Assembly: GCA_945867665.1 (NCBI GenBank)
Contig: CAMBIR010000001.1
Coordinates: 94,168 to 158,167 of the forward strand
DNA: 64,000 bases
Reading direction: 5' to 3'
From: an uncultured Bacillota bacterium
GTDB taxonomy: Bacteria > Bacillota_I > Bacilli_A > RF39 > UBA660
Under the pieces are notes generated by a model. That model saw only the letters and a program-made list of their open reading frames with translations, had not been told where the DNA came from and ran no database searches. The translations under genes and the position numbers were made by a program. Shown here one piece after another: positions 43,472 through 52,661 of the stretch. Position 1 is the first letter of the stretch. Every line of letters starts with the position of its first letter.

Positions 43472-43747
43472 TTAGTCGAAACTAATCGTATTTCCTTCTG
43501 CTAATTTTACAATAGCTTTCTTATAACGATTTGTTTTACCAGTATATCTTCCTACTCTTCTATCTTTTGGATGAACATTAATAGTACGAATATCAATAAC
43601 ACGTACATTAAAAGCATCCTCGATAGCTTGTTTAATTTGTGTTTTGTTTGCTCTAACATCTACTTTGAAAACGTATTTTCCTTCACTTTCCATAGATGCA
43701 GATTTTTCAGTGATTACAGGAGCAAATATAATATCATAATTATTCAC
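43472..43747 (-). CDS. rplW: Ribosomal protein L23
   Basis: 91 aa exit-site protein docking SRP and trigger factor: IIFAPVITEKSASM and ANKTQIKQAIEDAFNVRV are canonical. Its start overlaps the rplD stop by eight bases. Confidence 0.98.
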   Translation of the reverse strand: MNNYDIIFAPVITEKSASMESEGKYVFKVDVRANKTQIKQAIEDAFNVRVIDIRTINVHPKDRRVGRYTGKTNRYKKAIVKLAEGNTISFD

Positions 43748-44375
43748 GAGTAAGCACCTCCTCTAATTTGTTTAGAGCACTTTCTGTAATTAACATGTTG
43801 TCAGCATTTACAGTATCGAACGCATTTACTTCTTCAAATGTTACTAATTTTACATTTGGTAAATTACGACATGCTAAGCAAACATTTTCTGTTAATTCAT
43901 CTACTACTACTAGTACTTTATTATTTCTAATTTTAAGATTATCTAATAGATTAATCATATTTTTTGTTTTATTATCTTCAAAACTTAAATTTTCAAGAAT
44001 AATTAACTCTTTATCTAAGTTCTTATAAGATAATGCAGATAAAACAGCAAGTCTTCTTTCTTTTTTGTTTTGTTTCTTTTTATAGTTTTTGTTTGGAGTT
44101 GGTCCAAATACAATTCCACCGCCACGCCATTGTGTTGCGCGAATGCTTCCTTGACGAGCATTACCTGTTCCTTTTTGTTTCCATGGTTTTCTTCCACCAC
44201 CACGAACTTCACTTCTAGTTTTTGTTGATGCACTAGCTTGGCGTGCATTAGCCATATTTAAAACAATTGCATTATGTAACACTGCATCGTTTGGTTCGAT
44301 TGCAAAAATGTTATCATTTAATTTAATATCCTTAACCTTTTCACCGTTAATGTTTAATAATTCTATTTTAGCCAT
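43740..44375 (-). CDS. rplD: Ribosomal protein L4
   Basis: About 211 aa; tunnel loop RGGGRKPWKQKGTGNARQGS is the signature. AAGGAAG before ATG 44375 (MAKIELLN) sets the start; the longer frame to 44405 is less likely. Confidence 0.96.
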   Translation of the reverse strand: MAKIELLNINGEKVKDIKLNDNIFAIEPNDAVLHNAIVLNMANARQASASTKTRSEVRGGGRKPWKQKGTGNARQGSIRATQWRGGGIVFGPTPNKNYKKKQNKKERRLAVLSALSYKNLDKELIILENLSFEDNKTKNMINLLDNLKIRNNKVLVVVDELTENVCLACRNLPNVKLVTFEEVNAFDTVNADNMLITESALNKLEEVLTRE

Positions 44376-44462
44376 TTTCTTCTTCCTTTCTGCCATACTA
44401 ATCATTTAAGAATAACTTTTCTATATTATACTGTGTTCTTTATAAAATAATAATACTTAAAA

Positions 44463-45194
44463 TTATTCTTCTGTTTGTGATGGTACTTCTTCAGAAGTAT
44501 TTTCTTCTACTACTTCAGGAGTTTCAACTTCATAAGTAATTAATTCTAAAGTTTCATTTACTTTTCCTTCGTGTTTAATAGAAGATTTTACAAATACTAG
44601 TGAATTTTTAGGTCCAGGAACGTTTCCTTTAATTAATAAGCAATTGTTATCTAAATCAACTGAAATGATTTCTAAGTTTTGAACAGTTACTTGTTCTCCA
44701 CCCATTCTACCAGGCATTTTCTTTCCTGGTAATACTCTCATTGGTAACAATGTACCTAATGATCCTACACCACGGTGATATTGGCTACCATGTCCCATAG
44801 GTCCACGAGATTGGTTCCATCTTTTAATAACACCTTGTGTTCCTTTTCCTTTTGAAGTGCCAGTTACGTCTACAACTTCTCCTACACTAAATACATCAGC
44901 CTTTAATTCTTGGCCTAAACTGTATCCGCTAACATCAACACCTCTAAGTTCTTTTAAGAAGCGCTTAGGTGTAGTGTTAGCTTTCTTTAAATGACCGATT
45001 TCTGGTTTGTTACTACGACGTTCTTTTTTTTCTACACTAGCAAGTTGAATTGCTTCATATCCATCATTTTCTTTTGTTTTGATTTGACTTACGATATTTG
45101 GTTCAACTTCTACTACTGTAACAGGAACTAATTTACCATTTGTAGCAAAAACTTGAGTCATTCCTCTTTTGATACCTAAGATTCCTTTCATCAT
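44463..45194 (-). CDS. rplC: Ribosomal protein L3 with acidic tail
   Basis: 243 aa; [20 protein letters not shown] and [20 protein letters not shown] are canonical. The last ~30 residues are a Glu/Thr/Val-rich acidic extension not usual in L3 (Bacillus L3 is about 209 aa). Confidence 0.97.
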   Translation of the reverse strand: MMKGILGIKRGMTQVFATNGKLVPVTVVEVEPNIVSQIKTKENDGYEAIQLASVEKKERRSNKPEIGHLKKANTTPKRFLKELRGVDVSGYSLGQELKADVFSVGEVVDVTGTSKGKGTQGVIKRWNQSRGPMGHGSQYHRGVGSLGTLLPMRVLPGKKMPGRMGGEQVTVQNLEIISVDLDNNCLLIKGNVPGPKNSLVFVKSSIKHEGKVNETLELITYEVETPEVVEENTSEEVPSQTEE

Positions 45195-45208
45195 TAGTCT
45201 TTCCTTTC

Positions 45209-45517
45209 TTAATATTTGATTTGTATATCAACACCGCTAGGTAAATCTAAGTGACTTAATGCACTTATTGTTTCTTTACTTGGGTTATTGATGTCAATTA
45301 ATCTTTTGTGCGTACGAATCTCAAATTGTTCTCTTGAGTCTTTGTAATTATGAACTGCTCTTAAGATTGTATACTTTTGTACCTTAGTTGGTAATGGTAC
45401 TGGTCCTGATACTTCTCCACCAGTTCTTTTTACTGTTGCAACAATTTTAGCTGCTGCTTCATCAATGATTTGGTGTTCGTATGCCTTTAACGTAATTCTA
45501 ACCTTTGTACTTGACAT
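45209..45517 (-). CDS. rpsJ: Ribosomal protein S10
   Basis: 102 aa; [15 protein letters not shown] and [16 protein letters not shown] are canonical. AAAGGAGGAG before ATG 45517 sets the start; the open frame to 45568 is leader sequence. First gene of the superoperon. Confidence 0.98.
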   Translation of the reverse strand: MSSTKVRITLKAYEHQIIDEAAAKIVATVKRTGGEVSGPVPLPTKVQKYTILRAVHNYKDSREQFEIRTHKRLIDINNPSKETISALSHLDLPSGVDIQIKY

Positions 45518-45537
45518 ATCTAAACTCCTCCTTTCGC

Positions 45538-45617
45538 CTATATCTGGTATAGACATAGCTCCGAACAAATTACCTGATACCCTTATAAATATTTAACAAC
45601 TTAACCGGGTGTATCAG
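45538..45617 (-). promoter_or_regulatory. Structured leader of the S10 superoperon
   Basis: The 5' leader can fold two hairpins: CTGATAC(A)CCC/GGGTATCAG (45574-45617) and CTATGTC/GATATAG (45538-45558), the latter just upstream of the rpsJ ribosome-binding site. A role in ribosomal-protein feedback is possible but unproven; I recognise no known leader motif. Confidence 0.45.
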
Positions 45618-45652
45618 CAACTTTGCACATCTCTGCCATCTACACGATTGAT

Positions 45653-45681
45653 ATTGTACTATAGATTTTCATTATTTGCAA
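45653..45681 (-). promoter_or_regulatory. Promoter of the ribosomal superoperon
   Basis: On the minus strand TTGCAA (45676-45681) and TACAAT (45653-45658) with a 17-base spacer. It lies about 135 bases upstream of the rpsJ start. The rest of 45682-45827 holds only a terminator. Confidence 0.75.
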
Positions 45682-45747
45682 GTGTTTTTGAGACGTTTTT
45701 TCAACTTTTTTTGATCTAAAAAATACTGATAAAATTTTAGACAAAAG

Positions 45748-45792
45748 GAAAAAACTTTACTCAACAATTTTGGGTTGGGTAAAGTTTTTTCA
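45748..45792. terminator. Bidirectional terminator downstream of yfmH
   Basis: AAAACTTTAC.CAAC and GTTG.GTAAAGTTTTTT form a long stem with T runs on both strands. It ends the yfmF-yfmH operon before the S10 promoter. Confidence 0.82.
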
Positions 45793-45827
45793 ATTCATTC
45801 TTTTTTTAGATATTTTAATCTTTAGAA

Positions 45828-47099
45828 TCACTTTTTTAATATGACGACGGCTTTATTTTCTAAATTCAAATTACTTATTACTTCATTTAACTCTTCTATA
45901 TTTAGAGACTTTAATAAGTCAATCATATTATTTTCTATGGTATTATTAAAAATAATATTATCTACAATCATGTCATTGATTACTTCTATATTTTCAAAAC
46001 TAAATAATTCATTGCTAATTAATACTTTCTTTTTCCTATCTAAATCTTCTTCTTTAATGGAAATGTTTTTTAAAGTATTTTCTATCTTATCTACTAACTT
46101 ATCATATGAAATTGTTTCATTAATCAAAGAGACTAAGGCATGTGTATCACAGTTTAATAAATTAAAATATAGAGAATTAGTAATTAAATTTTCATTCTTT
46201 GCTTCGCGGTCAAAATCTGAAGTGTCATCAAAAAGAGAAGAAAAGATAATAAATAGATATAAGTTGTATTTTCTAATGTCCATTTTTTGATTTTCTAGCG
46301 GTATCTTTATATTATAAGAAACTTTAGGAACTGGGGTATCCATTTTTATTACTTCTTTTGATTTTACTACCCTATCTGGTTCTTTATATTCTTTTAATTT
46401 AATTTTTTTCTCATTTTTAAATTGCTTCTTCATTTGATTTTCTTTGATTGCATTTAATAATTCTTCTTCATTAAAATTGCCAGTTATTACTAAGAACATA
46501 TTATTGGGATGATAAAAGGTATTATAACATGTGAATAAAATTTCTTTTGTGATTTTGTTGATATCACTTGTTGTACCAATAATACTATCTTTAAATGGAT
46601 TGTTAAAAAAAGTATTTTTCCTGATATATTCATACATTACATCTGTTGGATTATCATCACACATATGGATTTCTTGGGTGATGATTCCTTTTTCACTTTC
46701 AACATTTTCCTCGGTAAAATATGGTGATTGAACATAGTCTAATAGATATAGTACATTTTCTTTTAAGTTGTTTGGTCCAGAAAACAGATATGTTGTATTT
46801 TTAAAGGTTGTATAGGCGTTACATAAAGCACCACTTTTAGAGAAGAATTCTTCTGGCTGGGGGTCTTCTTTTTGAGCAAAAACTTTGTGTTCTAAAAAAT
46901 GAGCAACACCATATGGTACTTTTTTCATTTTAGATTCACCTAGAGGGACGAATTCATTATATATTGAACCAAATTTTGTGGTAAATGTTACATAATTATT
47001 AGTGATACCTTCTTTATTATATAAATAAATATCGAGACCATTTTCTAATTTTTCATAAATAATCTCTTCATTAATTTGTTTTAATCTAATTCGTTCCAT
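45828..47099 (-). CDS. yfmH: YfmH-like M16 zinc protease
   Basis: A member of the M16 (insulinase/processing peptidase) family, annotated in Bacillus as EF-P modification-associated YfmH. The zinc site is intact: HFLEH (about residue 67) with the distal Glu in EKGIITQEIH. 423 aa from ATG 47099, preceded by GGGGGAAG; the longer frame to 47120 lies inside that site. It overlaps the end of yfmF by 14 bases. The pair probably acts as a heterodimer with one active subunit. efp itself is not in the window. Confidence 0.9.
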   Translation of the reverse strand: MERIRLKQINEEIIYEKLENGLDIYLYNKEGITNNYVTFTTKFGSIYNEFVPLGESKMKKVPYGVAHFLEHKVFAQKEDPQPEEFFSKSGALCNAYTTFKNTTYLFSGPNNLKENVLYLLDYVQSPYFTEENVESEKGIITQEIHMCDDNPTDVMYEYIRKNTFFNNPFKDSIIGTTSDINKITKEILFTCYNTFYHPNNMFLVITGNFNEEELLNAIKENQMKKQFKNEKKIKLKEYKEPDRVVKSKEVIKMDTPVPKVSYNIKIPLENQKMDIRKYNLYLFIIFSSLFDDTSDFDREAKNENLITNSLYFNLLNCDTHALVSLINETISYDKLVDKIENTLKNISIKEEDLDRKKKVLISNELFSFENIEVINDMIVDNIIFNNTIENNMIDLLKSLNIEELNEVISNLNLENKAVVILKK

Positions 47100-48369
47100 C
47101 GTTTTCTTCCCCCTTTCCATTTCCTTCTAGAAGATAGACTGTATGTATAGTAACTTTTTTTGATAGTTCTATCATGTCTTCTCGGGATACTTTTTTAATA
47201 CTTTCCATCCTCTTTTCAAAATCATCCGAATTTACTAAAACTTTTGCGTAATAAGTATTAATAATGCCATTAGGACTATCTGTACTTGCTTTGATGGAAG
47301 CAATAATAGTTGCCTTAGAATTTTCTAAAATCTCATCAGAAAATTTGCCTTTTTGAACATCTGATAGAGTTTTTTTAATTAATTTTAAGACATTTTCAGA
47401 GTTCCCACTTTCTATTCCTGAATAAATCATTAAAATGTTGTCATATGCCTTGGCACTTGAATTAATATAATAAGCATAAGAATTCTTTTCACGAACAGTA
47501 TCAAATAATAAGGAGTTTGAACTTCCACCTAACATTTCATTATAAACCAGTAATACATATTTTCTTTCAAATTCGGTTAGATGATTTAAAGTGCAAAAAA
47601 GTGTTAGTTGAGATTGATTAGCCTGATATTGTTCTATTTCTTTCTTGATTCTCTTTCGTGGTTTTAATTCCTCTACTAAAATATCTTTCTTTGTTTTTTT
47701 GAAAGTATTTACTTTGAAATATTTTTTGAAATATTCTTTGATTTGATTTGTATCAACATCTCCTACAACGAAAACGTCTACATCATCATTTGCTAAAACA
47801 GACTGATAATATTCATATAAATTTTTAGGTGTAATGCTTTCTAAATCTTCTAAGTAACCAAAAGAATTATAAGAATATGGCATATTTTTGGTTGTTTCTA
47901 ATAATTTAATTAATGTATATTTTAGTTTGTTATCGGATAACTTTTGGATACTTTTTTCTAATTTGCTTTTACATTTTTTAATATCTTCATCAATAAAACT
48001 ATCATCTTTTATATTAGGGGAAAATAAAACATCCATAAGAAAAGCAATAGAATATTCATTCATTGATTCTTCGGTATATTTTTCGTTTAAAAATCTTATT
48101 TTAAATGATAAATTAGAGTAATTTCCTATTCGCATATTTGAACTTACTAATTTTAAATCATATAGATTTTCTGTTTCTCGAATGAGTTCTTGCTCTGTTT
48201 TAAAATTATTCGTGGTATAAAGAAGGACAGACTTGAGCAAGTTTCGTTTGGTAATTTCTTCTTTTTTTAATTTTCTTCTAAAGTTTACTTCTACAGTTAT
48301 GGTTTTAAATTTTTTTGTTTGAATAACGTGCAAATTATAGGAACCCATATCAAATTGTTCAACATTCAT
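47086..48369 (-). CDS. yfmF: YfmF-like M16 protein, no active site
   Basis: 427 aa M16-fold protein lacking HxxEH: the position is occupied by ITKRNLLKSVLLYTTNNF. Other parts match the family (LYDLKLVSSNMRIGNYSNLSF, NSLLFDTVREKNSYAYYINSSAKA). It is the non-catalytic partner of the downstream YfmH. It starts at ATG 48369 behind AGAGGTGA. In Bacillus this pair also lies near spoIIIE, as here (ftsK two genes upstream). Confidence 0.9.
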   Translation of the reverse strand: MNVEQFDMGSYNLHVIQTKKFKTITVEVNFRRKLKKEEITKRNLLKSVLLYTTNNFKTEQELIRETENLYDLKLVSSNMRIGNYSNLSFKIRFLNEKYTEESMNEYSIAFLMDVLFSPNIKDDSFIDEDIKKCKSKLEKSIQKLSDNKLKYTLIKLLETTKNMPYSYNSFGYLEDLESITPKNLYEYYQSVLANDDVDVFVVGDVDTNQIKEYFKKYFKVNTFKKTKKDILVEELKPRKRIKKEIEQYQANQSQLTLFCTLNHLTEFERKYVLLVYNEMLGGSSNSLLFDTVREKNSYAYYINSSAKAYDNILMIYSGIESGNSENVLKLIKKTLSDVQKGKFSDEILENSKATIIASIKASTDSPNGIINTYYAKVLVNSDDFEKRMESIKKVSREDMIELSKKVTIHTVYLLEGNGKGEENDGTN

Positions 48370-48403
48370 GTTTTTTCACCTCTAATTATAGTATAACTAA
48401 TAT

Positions 48404-49138
48404 TTATATTTTTAAACAAGATTCTAACGCTAATAAAATCATATTATCTAATTTCTGCTCTCTTTCTTCACTTGTAACAATAATATCTTTCTGATATTTA
48501 GAGTCTACTATTGTTAATATGCAAGATGCCTTTTTTCCTAACATCTTAGCAATATAAAATAAAGCAAATGCTTCCATTTCACTTACTACAATAGAAATTG
48601 ATTTCGGAAATGAGGAGAATAAATCTTCTAATTGTTCACTAGTTAAGTAAACATCAAATGCCTCATTGCATAAACCATAGCCTTTTTTATAGTTAATATT
48701 TTTCTCTTGGGCTACTTCTTCAATAATTTGATTTACTGCTGGACTAGCATAGGAAAGATGTGTTTGATTATCCCGATTAATGGATAAGGCAAAATTACTT
48801 TCGGTATATGAACCATCTAATAATACGGTATCTAATATTTTAAAGTCTTCATTAAAACTTCCGCAGGTACCAATTCTAATCATAACTTCTACATCATAAA
48901 ATTTATATAATTCATAGGCATATATTCCCATACTTGGCATTCCCATTCCAACGGGAAAAACGGTTATTTTTTTATTCTTATACTCTCCTGTGTATGCACT
49001 CATTCCTCGAACAGAATTAACTAATACTACATTTTTTAAATATTTATTAGCAATATACTGGCATCTTTTAGGGTCTCCTGCTGTAATTACTATTGGGGCA
49101 ATACTCCCAACCTCTGCTTCAATATGCGGTGTTGGCAC
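48404..49138 (-). CDS. deoD: Purine-nucleoside phosphorylase DeoD
   Basis: Splits purine nucleosides with phosphate for salvage. 244 aa: PTPHIEAEVGSIAPIVITAGDPKR, FPVGMGMPSMGIYAYEL, RIGTCGSF and the purine-site SEMEAFALFYIA are canonical of the hexameric type. It starts with GTG 49138. It lies between yfmF and a hypothetical membrane protein in one direction. Confidence 0.96.
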   Translation of the reverse strand: MPTPHIEAEVGSIAPIVITAGDPKRCQYIANKYLKNVVLVNSVRGMSAYTGEYKNKKITVFPVGMGMPSMGIYAYELYKFYDVEVMIRIGTCGSFNEDFKILDTVLLDGSYTESNFALSINRDNQTHLSYASPAVNQIIEEVAQEKNINYKKGYGLCNEAFDVYLTSEQLEDLFSSFPKSISIVVSEMEAFALFYIAKMLGKKASCILTIVDSKYQKDIIVTSEEREQKLDNMILLALESCLKI

Positions 49139-49156
49139 ATGATCATCTTCTTTCTT

Positions 49157-49732
49157 TTAATTATTATTTTGATTTAAATCATTTATATTATCGCTAGATA
49201 TTTTCTTAGTTATATCCATTTGGTAGTTTATGATATTTCCTGATTTTTTCTTTTGGATTGCTTCAATTTCGACTTCTCCGTTTAAAAATTTTTCGATTTT
49301 TTCATCAATGATATCTTCATTTTGAATTCTTTTTTGGCAAGACATAATTAAAATTTTGTAAGCTCGATTAAATTTTTCTAGATTTTCTTTTTCATCTAAG
49401 ACATTGATTGATAACTTTAGATTGTTATACTTAAATTCATAAACAGTTCTATTTTCATTTTCTATATCAGTAATAAATAGTGAATAATTTTTTCTTGTTG
49501 CAGATAGTAAAATGTTTTCTTCTTTTAATGTGTTTAATTCTTCATTCGTATTAAAATTTTCAACAATGGTTGAAAGGGCAGTTTCTATTGCCCTAGAACT
49601 TGAATTTTCTACTGGCTTTTCTTCAATATTTGGATTTTTTTGTGAAAAAAATTTAATATAATTTAAGAAAAGAAGTAAAATTATCAAAGTTATCAAAGAA
49701 ATCCACGCTAAGAGATTTTTTTTATGTTCCAT
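49157..49732 (-). CDS. Hypothetical membrane-anchored protein
   Basis: 191 aa with a short N-terminal cytosolic tail, one membrane segment (about 8-26) and an external alpha/beta domain. No Cys pairs apart from a single Cys (MSCQKR), no known motif. It starts at ATG 49732 behind AGAAGGAGAATTCT. Located between ftsK and deoD; probably cotranscribed with ftsK. Not recognised. Confidence 0.65.
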   Translation of the reverse strand: MEHKKNLLAWISLITLIILLLFLNYIKFFSQKNPNIEEKPVENSSSRAIETALSTIVENFNTNEELNTLKEENILLSATRKNYSLFITDIENENRTVYEFKYNNLKLSINVLDEKENLEKFNRAYKILIMSCQKRIQNEDIIDEKIEKFLNGEVEIEAIQKKKSGNIINYQMDITKKISSDNINDLNQNNN

Positions 49733-49772
49733 AGAATTCTCCTTCTATTCTTCTTTATCCTTTTGTTATTTT

Positions 49773-51995
49773 TTACTGCTCACTAGATTCGTTTTTTATT
49801 AAAACTTCTCTTGGCTTTGAACCATTCGGTGGGCCAATTATTCCTCGTTCTTCTAATAAATCAATAATTCTAGCTGCTCTATTGTATCCTAGACGATATT
49901 TTCTTTGAATTAATGAGGCACTAATTTTCCCAGCTTGAATAACATAATCAACAATTTCATTATATAATGGGTCTTCATAATCTTCATCTGACTCATATCC
50001 ATCATTATGACTTTCAGCGTCATTTCTCATCTCTGTTAGAGAGGTATCATATTGTGCCTTTTGCTGTTCACAGACATAATCTACTACTTTTTGAATTTCT
50101 TGTTCACTGACAAATGCACCTTGAATTCGAACTGGGGAATTTTCTCCCATTGGTAAGAATAGCATATCTCCTTTTCCTAGTAGCTTTTCAGCACCAGTTG
50201 AATCTAATATTGTTCTAGAATCAATACTTGAAGATACCGCGAAAGAAATACGAGATGGAATGTTGGCTTTTACCACTCCGGTAATGACATCGGTTGATGG
50301 TCTTTGTGTTGCAACAATTAAATGAATTCCTGCAGCACGAGCCATTTGGGTAATTCGCATAATAGAATCTTCAACTTCCTTAGCCGCTACTAACATTAAG
50401 TCGGCCAGTTCATCAATAATTACTACAATGTATGGCATCTTGGGATATTCCGGATTGTTTTCACAAAATTCATTATAGCCTTTTATGTTTTTATTTTTTG
50501 TCTTTTCAAAGATATCATATCTTTTTTCCATTTCAACAACAATATTTTTTAATGCAACGGAAGCTTTTTTTGGGTCTGTTACAACAGGACATAATAGATG
50601 AGGAACACCATTATACATACTAAGTTCTACTTTTTTGGGGTCAACCATCACTAATTTTACTTGGTCTGGTTTCGTTCGCATTAGAATAGAGGTAATAATA
50701 CAATTCATACAAACTGATTTTCCAGAACCAGTAGCACCTGCAACTAATAGATGTGGTGTAGTATTAATTTCCATCCATTTTACTTTTCCCATAATATCTT
50801 TTCCAAGACCTACCGCAAGAAGATTTTTCTCAGTAACATCTGGCATTTTGGATAAGACTTCTTTAAAGGATACAGAACTATTGACTTGATTAGGTAGTTC
50901 AATTCCTATTGTGCTTTTTCCTGGAATTGGTGCTTCAATACGAACATCCCTAGCAGCCAAAGCTAGTGCAATTTCTCTTTGAATGGATAGTAATTTACTT
51001 ACCTTAGTTCCTGCTTTTATTTCTAATTCATATTGCGTTACTGTTGGTCCAATGTTTACTTGAACAATTTTTCCAGTAATATCAAAATCTTTTAAAACTT
51101 TTTCTAATTCTGCAATATTTTGTTTTGCTTTTATTTCATTGGCTTTATTGCTCACATTTTTTACTGTATTTAACAAATTAATTGGTGGTAGTTGGTAATT
51201 TTCATTAACACTATTAATGATTACTTCATCTTTTACTTCAATAGGCTCATTGGTATTGATTTTCGGAGGTGTTCTTACAATAGGAACATCCGCATCAATA
51301 TTTTCTACTCTAACTGGTTCCACTACAACTGCTGGTTCTTCAATTAAATTGTCTTCTTCCTTTTGTTTAGGGGAGATTATTGGTGTTTTTTTCTCCTCTT
51401 CTTCCTCTAATTCATTATCTTTTTCAAATATTTTTGCAATTTTTGGTTTAAATTTATTAAATACTTCTAAAATGCTTACATTAAATATTAAGATAACGCC
51501 AAGGATAAGCAAAGTGGAAGTCACAATGATGGCTCCACCGCCAAAGCAAGTTACAAACAAATAACTAAATATTGCTCCAATGATTCCCCCGCCAGAATTG
51601 GAAAGGGCTGTATTACTATTAAACGATATCATTAAATTATTAAAAGTTTCTGTAATGATTTTTACCCCTTCTGTACCATTTACTTCAATATATTTTACAT
51701 GAAATAATACTAATATAGAAATAACGGTTATATATACCCCAATCATTCTACTGGATAATAAATTTGGTGATTCTTTTTTAAAAATTAAACAAACACCAAT
51801 TACGCAAAATAAAATCAATAACATTAAATAGAGGGTTCCAACTAAAAAGATGGCGAAACTTCTTACAATATTTCCCACTATCCCGGTACCTAATATACCA
51901 ATGATACTAATTAAAATTACCATTACCCCAACAATTTCGTTACTATATTCAAATTTATTCTTATTTTTTTCTTTTTTTGTCTTTTTTTTTGCCAC
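49773..51995 (-). CDS. FtsK/SpoIIIE-family DNA translocase
   Basis: Pumps chromosomal DNA through the closing division or sporulation septum. 740 aa: four N-terminal membrane helices (about 20-175), a linker rich in Glu/Pro (about 185-265), the RecA-type motor with Walker A GATGSGKS (about 420) and Walker B YIVVIIDELADL, and the C-terminal winged-helix gamma domain GKISASLIQRKYRLGYNRAARIIDLLEERG. AAGGTG before GTG 51995 sets the start (an upstream GTG 52004 overlaps it). In a spore former it probably acts as SpoIIIE, but with one copy seen here FtsK and SpoIIIE cannot be told apart. Confidence 0.93.
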   Translation of the reverse strand: MAKKKTKKEKNKNKFEYSNEIVGVMVILISIIGILGTGIVGNIVRSFAIFLVGTLYLMLLILFCVIGVCLIFKKESPNLLSSRMIGVYITVISILVLFHVKYIEVNGTEGVKIITETFNNLMISFNSNTALSNSGGGIIGAIFSYLFVTCFGGGAIIVTSTLLILGVILIFNVSILEVFNKFKPKIAKIFEKDNELEEEEEKKTPIISPKQKEEDNLIEEPAVVVEPVRVENIDADVPIVRTPPKINTNEPIEVKDEVIINSVNENYQLPPINLLNTVKNVSNKANEIKAKQNIAELEKVLKDFDITGKIVQVNIGPTVTQYELEIKAGTKVSKLLSIQREIALALAARDVRIEAPIPGKSTIGIELPNQVNSSVSFKEVLSKMPDVTEKNLLAVGLGKDIMGKVKWMEINTTPHLLVAGATGSGKSVCMNCIITSILMRTKPDQVKLVMVDPKKVELSMYNGVPHLLCPVVTDPKKASVALKNIVVEMEKRYDIFEKTKNKNIKGYNEFCENNPEYPKMPYIVVIIDELADLMLVAAKEVEDSIMRITQMARAAGIHLIVATQRPSTDVITGVVKANIPSRISFAVSSSIDSRTILDSTGAEKLLGKGDMLFLPMGENSPVRIQGAFVSEQEIQKVVDYVCEQQKAQYDTSLTEMRNDAESHNDGYESDEDYEDPLYNEIVDYVIQAGKISASLIQRKYRLGYNRAARIIDLLEERGIIGPPNGSKPREVLIKNESSEQ

Positions 51996-52031
51996 TTTTT
52001 TCACCTTACTAACTACTTCTACTCAATAAGA

Positions 52032-52060
52032 ATTATATAATATCTTTTTTGAATAGTCAA
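52032..52060 (-). promoter_or_regulatory. Promoter of ftsK/spoIIIE
   Basis: On the minus strand TTGACT (52055-52060) and TATAAT (52032-52037) with a 17-base spacer, 37 bases before the GTG start. Confidence 0.82.
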
Positions 52061-52081
52061 TCAAATTCTAAGTCCAATAAT

Positions 52082-52191
52082 AAGGGGAAACTATTTCTAG
52101 ATTCCCCTTTATATATTAAACGCAAATTCGTAACACTTGCGAATTTACGGCAAGATGATGGAATATTTATTTCTTGAATATTCCGCTTTTT
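52082..52191. other. Three hairpins in the gap between the accessory island and ftsK
   Basis: The 52061-52400 gap has no convincing gene but holds AAGGGGAA/TTCCCCTT (52082-52109), then two mutually exclusive stems, CGCAA/TTGCG (52121-52141) and AAATTCG/CGAATTT (52124-52146), then GGAATATT/AATATTCC followed by GCTTTTT (52160-52191), a plus-strand terminator shape. A Lys/Asn-rich open frame on the minus strand (about 52200-52390) lacks a good start. Possibly a small RNA; not recognised. Confidence 0.4.
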
Positions 52192-52400
52192 ATATGCTAA
52201 CACTTTCTACCACTAGTATAGTTATTAATTTTATTTTTATTCGTTCTATTCTTAATTTTTTTCTCTCTCTTTAACCTATTATATTCTTTCGTATTATTGG
52301 CGTTATTTTTTCTTGATATTTTTTTATCTTTAGAATAATCTTTTATGAGAAATATGTGGTAACATATATTTTTCTTTTTAAGAAAAAATAATCTTATCTG

Positions 52401-52661
52401 CTATTGTAAAACAAGTAAAGTGATTAACCCACGTTTAATACTGTATATATCCTCATATAAAAAATCTAGCATCTCGTCTTCACTAAAATTTGCTTGTTTA
52501 TTAACATCATAATTTTTAACATTTAAGACTGAAGGTATTTTTAATTGACTTTCTTTCATTTTGATTAATAAAGCAATATATAGCAATTCATTACTTATTT
52601 GATTTCTCTTTTCGATTGTATTTAAGTTACTAAAATCATTTTTAAGATTGTCGGTAATCAT
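52401..52661 (-). CDS. Hypothetical protein of the accessory island (86 aa)
   Basis: A helical, acidic protein (MITDNLKNDFSNLNTIEK... FSEDEMLDFLYEDIYSI). Its ATG overlaps the stop of the upstream 270-aa gene by four bases, so the two are coupled. No known motif. It is the last gene of the island before the hairpin-rich gap. Confidence 0.55.
   Translation of the reverse strand: MITDNLKNDFSNLNTIEKRNQISNELLYIALLIKMKESQLKIPSVLNVKNYDVNKQANFSEDEMLDFLYEDIYSIKRGLITLLVLQ

Noticed and set aside
31919-45568. Many plus-strand open frames opposite the ribosomal genes
   Set aside because: They are antisense shadows of well-known genes with no ribosome-binding sites or recognisable products.
45828-48369. 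The two M16 genes as one split gene
   Set aside because: Both are full length with own starts; one has HxxEH and the other lacks it, matching the known YfmF/YfmH pair.
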